DNA of 64,000 nucleotides from Variovorax sp. IB41 (GCF_016405905.1 NZ_JAEFCB010000011.1:124001-188000), one strand, 5' to 3'. Shown: positions 8,550 through 19,338, counted from the stretch's first letter. Notes: generated by a model not told the origin, from the sequence alone. Translations and numbers: made by a program.

Positions 8550-8614
8550 TTAGGTTTCTGGTTTCGAAAGAAATACCTCGAAATCCGCGCTTCTTTATTC
8601 CTAAAATCGTTCGA

Positions 8615-9535
8615 ATGGACCGATTGAACGCAATGCGGGTGTTCGTGAACGTGGTGGATTCGGGCAGCCTGTCCGCCGCGGCCGAGAAACTGGACATGTC
8701 CCGACCCGTGGTCACGCGCTACGTGGCCGAGCTGGAGCAATGGACCGGCGCGCGCCTTCTGCACCGGACCACGCGGCGCCTGAGCCTCACCGCCGCGGGC
8801 GAAGAACTGCTGCCGCGCTGCCGCCAGGTGCTCGAGCTCGCGGGCGACATGCAGGCGGCCGTGCGGCATCCGGCCGAGGCGCCGCAGGGGCAACTGCGCA
8901 TCACGACCGGCACGTCGTTCGCGCAGGCGCAGCTGGCCGACGCCATCGCGGACTACGTGCGTCTCTATCCGGGCGTGGCGGTCGATTTGGTGCTGCTGGA
9001 CCGCACCGTCAACCTGGTGGACGAGCGCATCGACCTGGCAATCCGCACGGCGGCGGAGATCGATCCCAACCTCATCGCGCGCCGGCTCACCACCTGCCGC
9101 TCGGTGGTCTGTGCCTCGCCCGCCTACCTGGAAGAGCACGGCAAGCCGCTGCGCGTGGACGAACTGGCCCAGCGCAACTGCCTCACGCATTCCTACTTCG
9201 GCCACAGCCTCTGGAATTTCACCCGCAAGGCGGACGGGGCGCCGTTGTCCGTGGCCGTGAACGGCAACGTGTCGGCCAACGATGCCGCGAGCCTGATGTA
9301 CCTCGCGCGGGCGGGGGCGGGCATTGCGATGCTGCCGACCTTCCTCACGGCGCAGCTGCTGCAGTCCGGTGAACTGGTGCCGCTCTTCGAGGACTGCGAG
9401 CCGCAGGTCGTCGGGATGTATGCGGTGTATGCCTCACGCAAGCACATGCCGGCCACGCTGCGCACGATGCTCGACTTCCTGGCCGAGCGCTTCACCGAAG
9501 TGCCGGCCTGGGATGCGCCGCGCGCCGCTGCATAG
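8615..9535 (+). CDS. LysR-family transcriptional regulator
   Basis: 306-aa regulator with an N-terminal winged helix-turn-helix (residues 1-60, including AAEKLDMSRPVVTRYVAELE) and a C-terminal periplasmic-binding-like effector domain. It belongs to the CrgA/AaeR-like branch (MDRLNAMRVFVNVVDSGS). Transcribed away from the NAD(P)-binding protein gene across a 102-bp region with palindromes, the usual arrangement for a regulator acting on its neighbour and itself. The effector is unknown. Confidence 0.9.
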   Translation: MDRLNAMRVFVNVVDSGSLSAAAEKLDMSRPVVTRYVAELEQWTGARLLHRTTRRLSLTAAGEELLPRCRQVLELAGDMQAAVRHPAEAPQGQLRITTGTSFAQAQLADAIADYVRLYPGVAVDLVLLDRTVNLVDERIDLAIRTAAEIDPNLIARRLTTCRSVVCASPAYLEEHGKPLRVDELAQRNCLTHSYFGHSLWNFTRKADGAPLSVAVNGNVSANDAASLMYLARAGAGIAMLPTFLTAQLLQSGELVPLFEDCEPQVVGMYAVYASRKHMPATLRTMLDFLAERFTEVPAWDAPRAAA

Positions 9536-9563
9536 AACGAGGGCGCGCGGGCTTTTTCTCTCG

Positions 9564-9599
9564 GTGACTCAGTGACTCAGTGACTCAGTGACTCAGTGA
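9564..9599. repeat. tandem 8-bp repeat (GTGACTCA x 4.5)
   Basis: Four perfect copies of GTGACTCA (9564-9595) plus GTGA. On the minus strand it reads TGAGTCAC and starts with the stop codon of the yqhA-like gene, so it adds in-frame and out-of-frame stops. It lies between convergent genes. Copy number could vary by slippage. Confidence 0.9.
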
Positions 9600-10228
9600 G
9601 GCGTGCCGCCCTGCGAGGCGTTCGCGGTCATCAGCTTGTCGGTGTAGGCAATGGCGATCGCCGAGAACAGGAAGGTGATGTGGATCACCGTCTGCGCGAT
9701 CAGCACGCGGTCGGTGTAGTTGTCCGCGTTGATGAAGGTCTTCAGCAGGTGGATCGAGCTGATGCCGATGATGGCGGTGGCCAGCTTCACCTTGAGCACC
9801 GAGGCGTTCACGTGGCTGAGCCACTCGGGCTGGTCGCGGTGGCCTTCCAGGTTCATGCGGCTCACGAAGGTCTCGTAGCCGCCCACGATCACCATGATCA
9901 GCAGGTTGGAGATCATCACCACGTCGATCAGCGCCAGCACCACCAGCATGATCACCGTCTCGTTGAGCGAGCCCACCGGCGCGGTCGTCTTGTAGCCGAT
10001 GCTGGTGATCAGGGCCTGCAGCGCGGTCTGGCTGCCGAACGCGGCCTCGACCAGGTGCAGCAGCTCGACCAGGAAATGCACCACGTACACCGCCTGCGCG
10101 ACGATCAGGCCCAGGTACAGCGGCAACTGCAGCCAGCGGCTGGCGAAGATCAGCTTGGGCAGCGGCCCCATGGGGATGGTCCGGGTGGGGGGCGGGTTCA
10201 AGGGGTCGAAAGGATCGGGAGCGGACAT
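9593..10228 (-). CDS. yqhA: YqhA/UPF0114 family membrane protein
   Basis: 211-aa integral membrane protein of the TIGR00645/UPF0114 family, recognised from FASRWLQLPLYLGLIVAQ, the central VIMLVVLALIDVVMISNLL helix and the NADNYTDRV...IHITFLFSAIAIAYTD end. Four hydrophobic segments are visible after a proline-rich N-terminus. The function is not established. Its stop codon is part of the tandem repeat at 9564-9599. Confidence 0.85.
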   Translation of the reverse strand: MSAPDPFDPLNPPPTRTIPMGPLPKLIFASRWLQLPLYLGLIVAQAVYVVHFLVELLHLVEAAFGSQTALQALITSIGYKTTAPVGSLNETVIMLVVLALIDVVMISNLLIMVIVGGYETFVSRMNLEGHRDQPEWLSHVNASVLKVKLATAIIGISSIHLLKTFINADNYTDRVLIAQTVIHITFLFSAIAIAYTDKLMTANASQGGTPH

Positions 10229-10375
10229 CGGGTGGGGGTTCGTGGAAGACCGGCGATTTTATGGGTGCCCCCGTGTCGCACTCGTGATAACCCTGCGAAC
10301 TAACATCGGACGCGTCAGTGACCCGTAAGTGGCCCGGTCGACATTACGGCCGCACCCATCCAGGAGACAAAGCGA

Positions 10376-12373
<1,998 letters not shown>

Positions 12374-12388
12374 GACGTGGCCGCCTGT

Positions 12389-12409
12389 CCGTCCGGCCGC
12401 GCCGGACGG
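12389..12409 (+). terminator. terminator-like hairpin after acsA
   Basis: CCGTCCGGC (12389-12397) and GCCGGACGG (12401-12409) form a perfect 9-bp stem with a 3-nt loop 15 nt after the acsA stop. The T-tract is poor (GCCCTTTGCC), so efficiency is uncertain. Confidence 0.55.
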
Positions 12410-12502
12410 GCCCTTTGCCTGAGGTAAAACCAACCCGTTGCCGCGCGCCCTGACGCCTGCGGCGCCGGTTGTTGTGTTCGATCTTTTCAGAGGAGGCCCC
12501 CC

Positions 12503-13009
12503 ATGGGCGTGAGATCCGCTTTCCTGTTCGTCATCGTGCTGCTGATCGCAGCGCTCGCCGCATTGAACTGGGGGACGCTCGCGGCCCCCACCGATGTCTG
12601 GCTGGGCTTCATGACCGTCTCGGCGCCGCTGGGGCTGATCATGCTGGGCCTCACAGTCGTGCTGGCCGCCTTCTTCCTGGTCTACGTGCTGTACCTGCAC
12701 AGCTCGGTGCTGCTGGACACCAAGCGCCACACGAAGGAAATGCAGGTCCAGCGCGACCTGGCCGACAAGGCCGAGGCCTCGCGCTTCACCGAGCTGCGCA
12801 ACTTCCTGGAGGCGCAGGAGAACAAGCACATGGCGCACAACGCCGACCGCCACACCGCGCTGGTGGCGCGCATCGATCAGCTGGAGCACGCCGTGCGGGT
12901 GCGCTCCGAGCAGACCGACAACACCTTGGCCGCGCACATCGGCCAGCTCGAAGACCGCATCGAGCGCCGGCCGGTGGTGGTTCCGGCCGACATCAATCCG
13001 CAAGGGTGA
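12503..13009 (+). CDS. LapA-domain-like membrane protein with coiled coil
   Basis: 168 aa. Two N-terminal hydrophobic helices (about residues 4-25 and 42-67) with NWGTLAAPTDVWLGFMTVSAPLGL between them resemble the LapA/DUF1049 domain. They are followed by a charged, probably helical cytoplasmic tail (LRNFLEAQENKHMAHNADRH) with coiled-coil character. GAGGAGG precedes the ATG. Specific function unknown; LapA in enterics helps coordinate LPS assembly, but that role is not shown here. Confidence 0.7.
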   Translation: MGVRSAFLFVIVLLIAALAALNWGTLAAPTDVWLGFMTVSAPLGLIMLGLTVVLAAFFLVYVLYLHSSVLLDTKRHTKEMQVQRDLADKAEASRFTELRNFLEAQENKHMAHNADRHTALVARIDQLEHAVRVRSEQTDNTLAAHIGQLEDRIERRPVVVPADINPQG

Positions 13010-13024
13010 GCGGGTTCAGCGGTT

Positions 13025-13333
13025 TCAGCGCGGCGTGGCGAGGATCCACGCGGCCAGCTTCTTCGCATCGGCTTCGCTGACCTGGTTGTTCGCCGGCATC
13101 GGCACCGGGCCCCACACGCCGGAGCCGCCCTTCACGATCTTGGTGGCCAGGGTGTCGACGGCACCCTTGTCGTCCTTGTATTTCGTGGCCACGTCCTTGA
13201 AGGAGGGGCCGAGCACCTTGCGGTCGACCGCGTGGCAGCTCATGCAGTTCTTCGACGTGGCCAGGGCCAAGTCGGCAAAGGCAGGCGCCGCGAGGCCAAG
13301 GCCCAGGGCAGCGGCGAACAGAACTCTTTTCAT
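13025..13333 (-). CDS. periplasmic class I cytochrome c
   Basis: 102-aa precursor with a signal peptide cleaved near residue 20 (AFA-D), heme site CMSCH at Cys30/Cys33/His34 and a distal-methionine segment VPMPANNQV. It resembles small c-551/c8-type electron carriers. It converges with the LapA-like gene (15-nt gap) and is divergent from the Trp-rich small protein. Confidence 0.9.
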   Translation of the reverse strand: MKRVLFAAALGLGLAAPAFADLALATSKNCMSCHAVDRKVLGPSFKDVATKYKDDKGAVDTLATKIVKGGSGVWGPVPMPANNQVSEADAKKLAAWILATPR

Positions 13334-13440
13334 GGGGGATTTATTTCGTAAGGGCTGGGTTACATTCGATGCAACGCGATTGTAGGTAGCGCCGGCCAGC
13401 GGCGTCCGGATGCGTTGACAACAACCCGGAGGGATTCGCG

Positions 13441-13695
13441 ATGCTGTTCTTGCTGTTGGGCCTGCTGGGCCTGGGCCTCAAATACTTCGAAGTCGGCGTC
13501 GTCGCCGGCTGGAGCTGGTGGATCGTGCTGTCGCCGTTCGCACTGGCCGTCGCGTGGTGGGCGTGGGCCGATTCGTCGGGCTACACCAAGCGCAAGGTGA
13601 TCGAGCGCGAAAACCGCCGCAAGCAGGCGCGCATCGACCGCCAGAAGGCCAACATGGGCCTGCCGACCAGCAACGGCCAGCGCCCGCGCCGCTGA
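13441..13695 (+). CDS. TIGR04438-type Trp-rich small membrane protein
   Basis: 84 aa: two hydrophobic segments, the second rich in Trp (GWSWWIVLSPFALAVAWWAW), then a strongly basic tail (KRKVIERENRRKQARIDRQK). I recognise the TIGR04438 family of Burkholderiales; function unknown. GGAGGG lies nine bases before the ATG. Confidence 0.8.
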   Translation: MLFLLLGLLGLGLKYFEVGVVAGWSWWIVLSPFALAVAWWAWADSSGYTKRKVIERENRRKQARIDRQKANMGLPTSNGQRPRR

Positions 13696-13750
13696 ACGCA
13701 CAGCGGCTCCCCGGCCACATCATCCCGCGCTGCCAGAACGAAAGCGCGCC

Positions 13751-14572
13751 ATGGATGACGAAGCCGCCACCCACGCACTGATCGTCTTCGGGCTCTCGCT
13801 CTTCGTCGGGCCGGCCATCGGCGCGCTCGTGGGCTGGCGCAAAAAGCTCTTCTGGGGTGTCGGCGTCGGAGCGCTACTGATCGGCTGCGCGGGGCTCTAC
13901 GGCGCGGCCACGGTCGGCTGGCAGCGCCATCAATCGATGGCCGGCACGGTGCTGGTGGAAGGGCGCCTCGTCGAATTCGTCGAGGAGCGCAGCAAGGACA
14001 GCAAGGGCCGCACGACGACCACCCGCGTCCCCATCGTCGAATACACCGCCTCCGACGGGCAGGCGCGCCGCGTGAAGGGGCTCGGCGGCGGGCTTTCCGA
14101 CAAGTCGACGGGCGATCCGGTCGACGTGCGCTACAAGCCGGCCGATCCGTCGCAGGCGTTGGTGGCCGATTTCCAGAACATGTGGGGCATCGTCTGGGCG
14201 CTCGGGCTCTTCGGCGGGTTTCCGGCGCTGTCCGGCATCTTCTTCACCGGCATGGCCATCAAGGAGGGCCGCCACCGCAGCGGACGCATGGGGGTGCGCG
14301 CGCCCACGCCCGCGCAGCAGCGCTGGCGCACGCGCGGCACGGTGGTGGCCAACGTGGTTTTTCTTGCCGGCTTCGCGCTGGCGTTCTTCTATCCCGACCC
14401 GAACCCCATGAAGCAGTTCGGTGCGGGCTTCTTCACCATCGGCGTGGGCGCCTTGCTGCACCTGGTGGTGCAGTGCCTGCCGCCGGCCAGGGACTTCGAG
14501 GTCCTGGGCATCCTCGCGATCGTGGGCCTGGGCTTTGCGGCCTTTGGCTACGGCGCGTGGATGATGGCCTGA
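13751..14572 (+). CDS. DUF3592-type membrane protein
   Basis: 273 aa. Two N-terminal transmembrane helices are followed by an extracytoplasmic beta-rich region (GTVLVEGRLVEFVEE...VPIVEYTASDGQ...VDVRYKPADPSQAL) characteristic of DUF3592, then further helices. Function unknown. Its stop TGA is immediately adjacent to the stop of the convergent ilvD, with no terminator space. Confidence 0.75.
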   Translation: MDDEAATHALIVFGLSLFVGPAIGALVGWRKKLFWGVGVGALLIGCAGLYGAATVGWQRHQSMAGTVLVEGRLVEFVEERSKDSKGRTTTTRVPIVEYTASDGQARRVKGLGGGLSDKSTGDPVDVRYKPADPSQALVADFQNMWGIVWALGLFGGFPALSGIFFTGMAIKEGRHRSGRMGVRAPTPAQQRWRTRGTVVANVVFLAGFALAFFYPDPNPMKQFGAGFFTIGVGALLHLVVQCLPPARDFEVLGILAIVGLGFAAFGYGAWMMA

Positions 14573-16267
14573 TCAGAACTTGTCGAGCACCGCGCCCGAG
14601 CTCGCGCTGGAGGCGTTGAACGCGAACTTGGCCTGCACGCCGCGGGTGTAGCGCGGCGCCGGCGCCTTCCAGCCTTCGCGGCGCTTGGCGATCTCGGCTT
14701 CGGGCACGTTCAGTTCGAGCTTGAGATCGTGCGCGTCGATGGTGATCGAGTCACCTTCGTTCACGAACGCGATCGTGCCGCCGGCCGCCGCTTCGGGCGC
14801 AACGTGGCCCACCACCATGCCCCAGGTGCCGCCCGAGAAGCGGCCGTCGGTGATGAGGCCGACGCTCTCGCCCAGGCCCGCGCCGATCAGCGCGCCGGTC
14901 GGTGCCAGCATTTCCGGCATGCCCGGGCCGCCCTTGGGGCCGAGGTAGCGCAGCACCATCACGTCGCCGGCCACGATCTTGCCGGCCAGGATGGCTTGCA
15001 GCGCCGACTGCTCGTCGTCGAACACGCGCGCCGGGCCGGTGATGACCGGGTTCTTCAGGCCCGTGATCTTGGCGACCGCGCCTTCGGGCGAGAGGTTGCC
15101 CTTGAGGATCGCCAGGTGGCCTTCGGCGTACATCGGCTTGCCGATCGGGCGGATCACGTCCTGGTCGGCGCGCGGCACGTCGGGCACGTCCGCCAGCACT
15201 TCGGCGATGGTCTGGCCGCTGATGGTGATGCAGTCGCCGTGCAGGAGGCCTGCGTTCAGCAGCACCTTCATGACCTGCGGAATGCCGCCGGCCTGGTGCA
15301 GGTCGACCGCCAGGTACTTGCCCGAGGGCTTCAGGTCACACAGCACCGGCACCTTCTTGCGCATGCGCTCGAAGTCGTCGATGGTCCACTCCACCTCGGC
15401 CGCGTGCGCGATCGCCAGGAAGTGCAGCACCGCGTTGGTCGAGCCGCCGGTGGCCATGATCACGGCCACGGCGTTCTCGATAGCCTTCTTGGTCACGATG
15501 TCGCGCGGCTTCAGATCCTTCTTGATCGCCTCGATCAGCACCTTGGCCGATTCCTTGGCCGAGTTGGCCTTCTCGTCGTGCGGGTTCGCCATGGTGGACG
15601 AGTAGGGCAGCGAGATGCCCAGCGCCTCGAACGCGCTGGACATGGTGTTGGCCGTGTACATGCCGCCGCACGAGCCCGTGCCGGGAATGGCGCGCTTCTC
15701 GATCTCGTGCAGGTCCTCGTCGCTCATGTTGCCCGCGGCGTTCTGGCCCACGGCTTCGAACACGCTCACGATGTTCAGGTCCTGGCCCTTGTAGCGGCCC
15801 GGGAGAATGGTGCCGCCGTAGACGTAGATGGCCGGCACGTTGGCGCGCAGCATGCCCATCAGGCCGCCGGGCATGTTCTTGTCGCAGCCGCCGACCACCA
15901 GCACGCCGTCCATCCACTGGCCGCCCACGCAGGTCTCGATGCAGTCGGAGATCACCTCGCGGCTCACCAGCGAATACTTCATGCCTTCGGTGCCCATGGC
16001 CATGCCGTCGGAGATGGTGGGCGTGCCGAACACCTGCGCGTTGCCGCCGGCTTCCTCGATGCCCGCGATGGCTGCGTCGGCCAGCTTCTGCAGGCCCGAG
16101 TTGCAGGGGGTGATGGTGCTGTGGCCGTTGGCCACGCCGACCATCGGCTTCTTGAAATCGCTCTCTTCGTAGCCCATGGCATAGAACATCGAGCGGTTGG
16201 GGGCGCGGCTCTTGCCTTCGACGATGTTGGCGCTGCGGCGGTTGATCTGGATTGGCTTGGTGTCCAT
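14573..16267 (-). CDS. ilvD: dihydroxy-acid dehydratase
   Basis: It catalyses the dehydration before transamination in isoleucine and valine synthesis. 564 aa. Cysteines at 55 (PCNSG), 128 (GGCDKNMPGG) and 200 (GTGSCGGMYTAN) match the cluster ligands of [2Fe-2S] IlvD enzymes. I start at the ATG at 16267 (MDTKPIQINRRS), the family N-terminus; the frame is open further upstream into the divergent regulator but is not coding there. A promoter and palindrome lie at 16304-16335. Confidence 0.95.
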   Translation of the reverse strand: MDTKPIQINRRSANIVEGKSRAPNRSMFYAMGYEESDFKKPMVGVANGHSTITPCNSGLQKLADAAIAGIEEAGGNAQVFGTPTISDGMAMGTEGMKYSLVSREVISDCIETCVGGQWMDGVLVVGGCDKNMPGGLMGMLRANVPAIYVYGGTILPGRYKGQDLNIVSVFEAVGQNAAGNMSDEDLHEIEKRAIPGTGSCGGMYTANTMSSAFEALGISLPYSSTMANPHDEKANSAKESAKVLIEAIKKDLKPRDIVTKKAIENAVAVIMATGGSTNAVLHFLAIAHAAEVEWTIDDFERMRKKVPVLCDLKPSGKYLAVDLHQAGGIPQVMKVLLNAGLLHGDCITISGQTIAEVLADVPDVPRADQDVIRPIGKPMYAEGHLAILKGNLSPEGAVAKITGLKNPVITGPARVFDDEQSALQAILAGKIVAGDVMVLRYLGPKGGPGMPEMLAPTGALIGAGLGESVGLITDGRFSGGTWGMVVGHVAPEAAAGGTIAFVNEGDSITIDAHDLKLELNVPEAEIAKRREGWKAPAPRYTRGVQAKFAFNASSASSGAVLDKF

Positions 16268-16303
16268 GGTGTCTCTTCTATCGTGGGGGAGATCGGGGAG
16301 CCA

Positions 16304-16335
16304 AGTATCGGACTTCTGATTGATTGGTTCCAATC
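16304..16335 (-). promoter_or_regulatory. ilvD promoter with embedded LysR-type palindrome
   Basis: On the minus strand TTGGAA (16333-16328) and GATACT (16309-16304) are 18 bp apart. The -35 box lies within the inverted repeat GATTGG-TT-CCAATC (16322-16335), compatible with control by the divergent LysR protein. Confidence 0.45.
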
Positions 16336-16367
16336 CAATTTGAAGCATGGATTGATATGCTCGGCAT

Positions 16368-17312
16368 ATGAATGAAGCCCTCATCGACCTGCGCGCCTGG
16401 CGCCAGTTCGTCGCCGTGGCCGAGGAACTGCACTTCGGCCGCGCCGCATTGCGCCTGCACATGACGCAGCCGCCGGTGACGCAGGCCATCGCCCAGCTCG
16501 AAAAAACGCTGGGCGTGGTGCTGTTCGATCGCACCCGACGGCGCGTGGCGCTCACGCCCGCGGGCGAGGCGCTCTTGCCCGATGTGCGCGAGCTGCTGGC
16601 CCGCGCCCAGGCGCTGCCGGCACGCGCGCGCGCCGCGGCGGCGGGGCAGGTGGGGCGGGTGCGGATCGCCTTCGTCTCGACGGTCGGCTTCGAGCAATTG
16701 CCGGCCTGGGTGCGCGAGTTCCGCGTGCTGTGCCCCGAAGTGGCGCTCGAACTGGTCGAGGCCACCGGCGACGTGCAGATCGAAGCCTTCGCGCGCGGCG
16801 AGATCGATGCCGGGCTGATGCTGCATTCGCCCGGCGCCGCGCCGCCGGGGCTCGCGCGGCTGGCCGTGTCCGAGGAGCCGCTGGTGCTCGCGCTGCCGGC
16901 CCGGCACGCGCTGGCCCGCACGCGCAAGCTGCTGCTGGCCGACGTGCTCACCGAGCCGCTGGTGATCTTTCCGCGCCGCATCGTGCCTTCGCTGCACGAC
17001 GCGATCTTCGGGCTCTATCACGCGGCGGGCCGCGTGCCGCAGCTCGCGCAGGAGGCCATCCAGATGCAGACCATCGTCAACCTGGTTTCCGGGGACATCG
17101 GCGTGGCCTGGGTGCCGGAGAGCGTCACGCAGTTCCGGCGCGCGGGCGTGGTCTATCGGCGTGCCGCGGAATTCGCGCCGGCCGCGCGGCGCCGCAGTGG
17201 GCCGGCGCTGCCCGTTTGCGAGACCAGCCTGGTGTGGCCCGAAGGGGCGGACAATCCGGCGCTCGCGCGTTTTGTCGCGTTCGTGCGCGAGCGCGGCGCA
17301 AACACATCCTGA
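16368..17312 (+). CDS. LysR-family regulator divergent from ilvD
   Basis: 314 aa: N-terminal winged helix (LRAWRQFVAVAEELHFGRAA, TQPPVTQAIAQLE) and a PBP2-type effector domain. No Shine-Dalgarno sequence precedes the ATG; instead an extended -10-like TGATATGCT ends six bases before it, and ATATGC-TCG-GCATAT (16355-16369) overlaps the start codon. Either a leaderless message or start-site autoregulation is possible. ilvD is a likely target by position; the ligand is unknown. Confidence 0.88.
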   Translation: MNEALIDLRAWRQFVAVAEELHFGRAALRLHMTQPPVTQAIAQLEKTLGVVLFDRTRRRVALTPAGEALLPDVRELLARAQALPARARAAAAGQVGRVRIAFVSTVGFEQLPAWVREFRVLCPEVALELVEATGDVQIEAFARGEIDAGLMLHSPGAAPPGLARLAVSEEPLVLALPARHALARTRKLLLADVLTEPLVIFPRRIVPSLHDAIFGLYHAAGRVPQLAQEAIQMQTIVNLVSGDIGVAWVPESVTQFRRAGVVYRRAAEFAPAARRRSGPALPVCETSLVWPEGADNPALARFVAFVRERGANTS

Positions 17313-17323
17313 GGAGTGCACGG

Positions 17324-17593
17324 ATGCATACGATCCTGGTGATGGGCGGCGGCTTCGTGCTGCTGGTGGTGTTTCTGTTGGCCAGCCGCTTCGTCGGCGA
17401 CGGCTCTTCGCTGGCGATGGCCAGCGCCGCCAAGTGGTTCATTCCGGCATGGTTCATCGGCGCCGGCATCAACATGGCGGTGGGCGTGATCAAGGCGGGG
17501 TACTCGGTGGCCGAGGAGCTGCCGATCTTCCTGGTGATCTTCGCGGTGCCTGCCGTGGTCGCGGGGCTCCTGTGGTGGAAGTTCGGGCGCTGA
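17324..17593 (+). CDS. small hydrophobic membrane protein, unknown
   Basis: 89 aa with three predicted transmembrane segments (about 3-20, 36-55 and 64-85) and a WKFGR end. A clear GAGGAG precedes the ATG at 17324, 11 nt after the LysR stop, so it is probably cotranscribed. No family recognised. Confidence 0.7.
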   Translation: MHTILVMGGGFVLLVVFLLASRFVGDGSSLAMASAAKWFIPAWFIGAGINMAVGVIKAGYSVAEELPIFLVIFAVPAVVAGLLWWKFGR

Positions 17594-17662
17594 GATTGCC
17601 CTGACGATTGCCCTGAATATCCCCGTGCCGGCCGCGACATCCGGCGCGGGCACAATCCGCGG

Positions 17663-18487
17663 ATGCTCATGTATCCGCAGATCAACCCCATCGCCCTGCA
17701 GCTCGGGCCCGTGGCCATTCACTGGTACGGCCTGACCTACCTGGCGGCCTTCGCGCTGTTCTATTTTCTCGGCACCCGCCGGCTGCATCACGAGCCCTAC
17801 CGCTCGCTGGTCGGGCAGGGCGCCTGGCAGCGCAAGGACATCGAGGACATCCTTTTCCTCGGCGTGATGGGCGTGATCGTCGGCGGGCGCCTGGGCTATT
17901 GCCTCTTCTACAAGCCCGAGTTCTATCTCACGCATCCGCTCGAAATCGTCTACGTGTGGCAAGGCGGCATGAGCTTCCACGGCGGCATGCTGGGCGTGAT
18001 CGGCGCGATGGTGTGGTTCGCGCATTCGCGGGCGCGGCCGTTCTGGCAGGTGATGGATTTCGTCGCGCCCTGCGTGCCGACGGGCCTCGCCGCAGGCCGC
18101 GTGGGCAACTTCATCAACGGCGAACTCTGGGGCCGCTTCAGCAGTCCCGACCTGCCCTGGGGCATGGTGTTTCCGCAGAGCGGGTCGATGCAGCCGCGCC
18201 ATCCCTCGCAGATCTACCAGTTCCTGCTCGAAGGGCTGCTGCTGTTCGTGATCATGTGGCTCTACGCGCGCAAGGAACGCAAACAGGGGCAGGTGGCCTC
18301 CGTCTTCCTGATCGGCTATGGCGCGCTGCGCTTCTTTGCCGAGTACTTCCGCGAGCCCGATGACTTTCTCGGCCTCCGGGCGCTGAGCCTGAGCCAGGGG
18401 CAGTGGCTGAGCGTGCCGATGGTGATCGGCGGCATTGCGCTGTGGTTCTGGTTCGGCCGCTCCAAGCGCGTCGTTGCGCGCGCCTGA
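17663..18487 (+). CDS. lgt: prolipoprotein diacylglyceryl transferase
   Basis: Inner-membrane enzyme transferring diacylglyceryl from phosphatidylglycerol to the lipobox cysteine of prolipoproteins, the first step of lipoprotein maturation. 274 aa, seven hydrophobic segments, the Lgt signature GRVGNFINGELWGR at about 145-158, and HGGMLG near residue 107. An ATG two codons downstream (MYPQ) is an equally possible start. Confidence 0.95.
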   Translation: MLMYPQINPIALQLGPVAIHWYGLTYLAAFALFYFLGTRRLHHEPYRSLVGQGAWQRKDIEDILFLGVMGVIVGGRLGYCLFYKPEFYLTHPLEIVYVWQGGMSFHGGMLGVIGAMVWFAHSRARPFWQVMDFVAPCVPTGLAAGRVGNFINGELWGRFSSPDLPWGMVFPQSGSMQPRHPSQIYQFLLEGLLLFVIMWLYARKERKQGQVASVFLIGYGALRFFAEYFREPDDFLGLRALSLSQGQWLSVPMVIGGIALWFWFGRSKRVVARA

Positions 18488-18563
18488 ACCTCTAAGTTCT
18501 CAGGGTAAATCCGGGCCGCGCAGGCGATGCGCGGCACTTGCGCCGCAGCGTTGGCGCGCTCAC

Positions 18564-18590
18564 AATTACGCGTAATTACAGGAAATTACG
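18564..18590. promoter_or_regulatory. GntR-type operator upstream of the malonate cluster
   Basis: AATTACGCGTAATT (18564-18577) is a perfect 14-bp palindrome; a third half-site, AAATTACG, follows at 18583-18590. It lies 47 bp before the GntR gene and stands out by its AT content. Autoregulation of the gntR-matA unit is the natural reading. Confidence 0.6.
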
Positions 18591-18623
18591 CCGAGCCACC
18601 CAAGGTCGAAAGCCCGAATCGCC

Positions 18624-19292
18624 ATGCGCCTGGTCCCCAACTCCCTGCACGACGAAGTCGCCGCCACGCTGCGCGAGCAGATCTTTGCGGGCACGCTGGC
18701 GCCGGGCAGTTTCCTGGACGAAGTGGCCTTGTGCGAGCGCCTCTCCATCTCCCGCACGCCGCTGCGCGAGGCGCTCAAGGTGCTCACCGCCGAAGGCCTG
18801 CTTCGGCACGAGCCGCGCCGCGGCTGCTTCGTCAACGAGGTCACCGAACGCGACCTCGACGAGATCTTCCCGGTCATCGCATTGCTCGAAGGCCGCTGTG
18901 CCTACGAGGCGGCGCGCAACGCGAGCGATGCCGAGCTGCACGAGCTCGACGGGCTGCACGAGCGCCTGGAGCGCCACGCGAAGGCGCGGCGCATCAACGA
19001 CTACTACGCCACCAATCACATCATTCACGAGGCGATCATCAAGCTGGCCGACAACCGGTGGCTCGCGCAGGTGATCGGCGACCTGCGCAAGATACTGAAG
19101 CTCGCGCGCCTGCAGCAGCTGCATGCGCCGGGCCGGCTCGACCAGAGCCTCTCGGAGCACCTGGCCGTGTTCGCGGCGCTCAAGGCGCGCGACAGCGAAG
19201 GCGCCGATGCCGCGATGCGCACGCACCTCACGCGCCAGCGCGAGGCATTGCGCGAAGTCGCGCGGCAACAGAAATCCAGGGTGATGCCATGA
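18624..19292 (+). CDS. GntR-family regulator (FCD subfamily), MatR-like
   Basis: 222 aa: N-terminal winged helix-turn-helix (residues 5-70, including ISRTPLREALKVL) and a helical FCD effector domain with candidate metal-binding residues (NHIIHEAI, SEHLAVF). It is the first gene before malonyl-CoA decarboxylase, the position of matR in rhizobial malonate operons, hence the inferred role. Its operator candidate lies at 18564-18590. Confidence 0.82.
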   Translation: MRLVPNSLHDEVAATLREQIFAGTLAPGSFLDEVALCERLSISRTPLREALKVLTAEGLLRHEPRRGCFVNEVTERDLDEIFPVIALLEGRCAYEAARNASDAELHELDGLHERLERHAKARRINDYYATNHIIHEAIIKLADNRWLAQVIGDLRKILKLARLQQLHAPGRLDQSLSEHLAVFAALKARDSEGADAAMRTHLTRQREALREVARQQKSRVMP

Positions 19293-19338
19293 CGATCTGC
19301 CGCGGCGCGCCCGCATCCGTTCACAGGGGAGTCCAGCG

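Noticed and set aside
9562..9600. CRISPR-like repeat
   Set aside because: The units are 8 bp and contiguous with no spacers.
12389..12409. Efficient rho-independent terminator after acsA
   Set aside because: The stem is perfect but the following T-run is only three bases, so it is kept as a hairpin with moderate confidence rather than a firm terminator.
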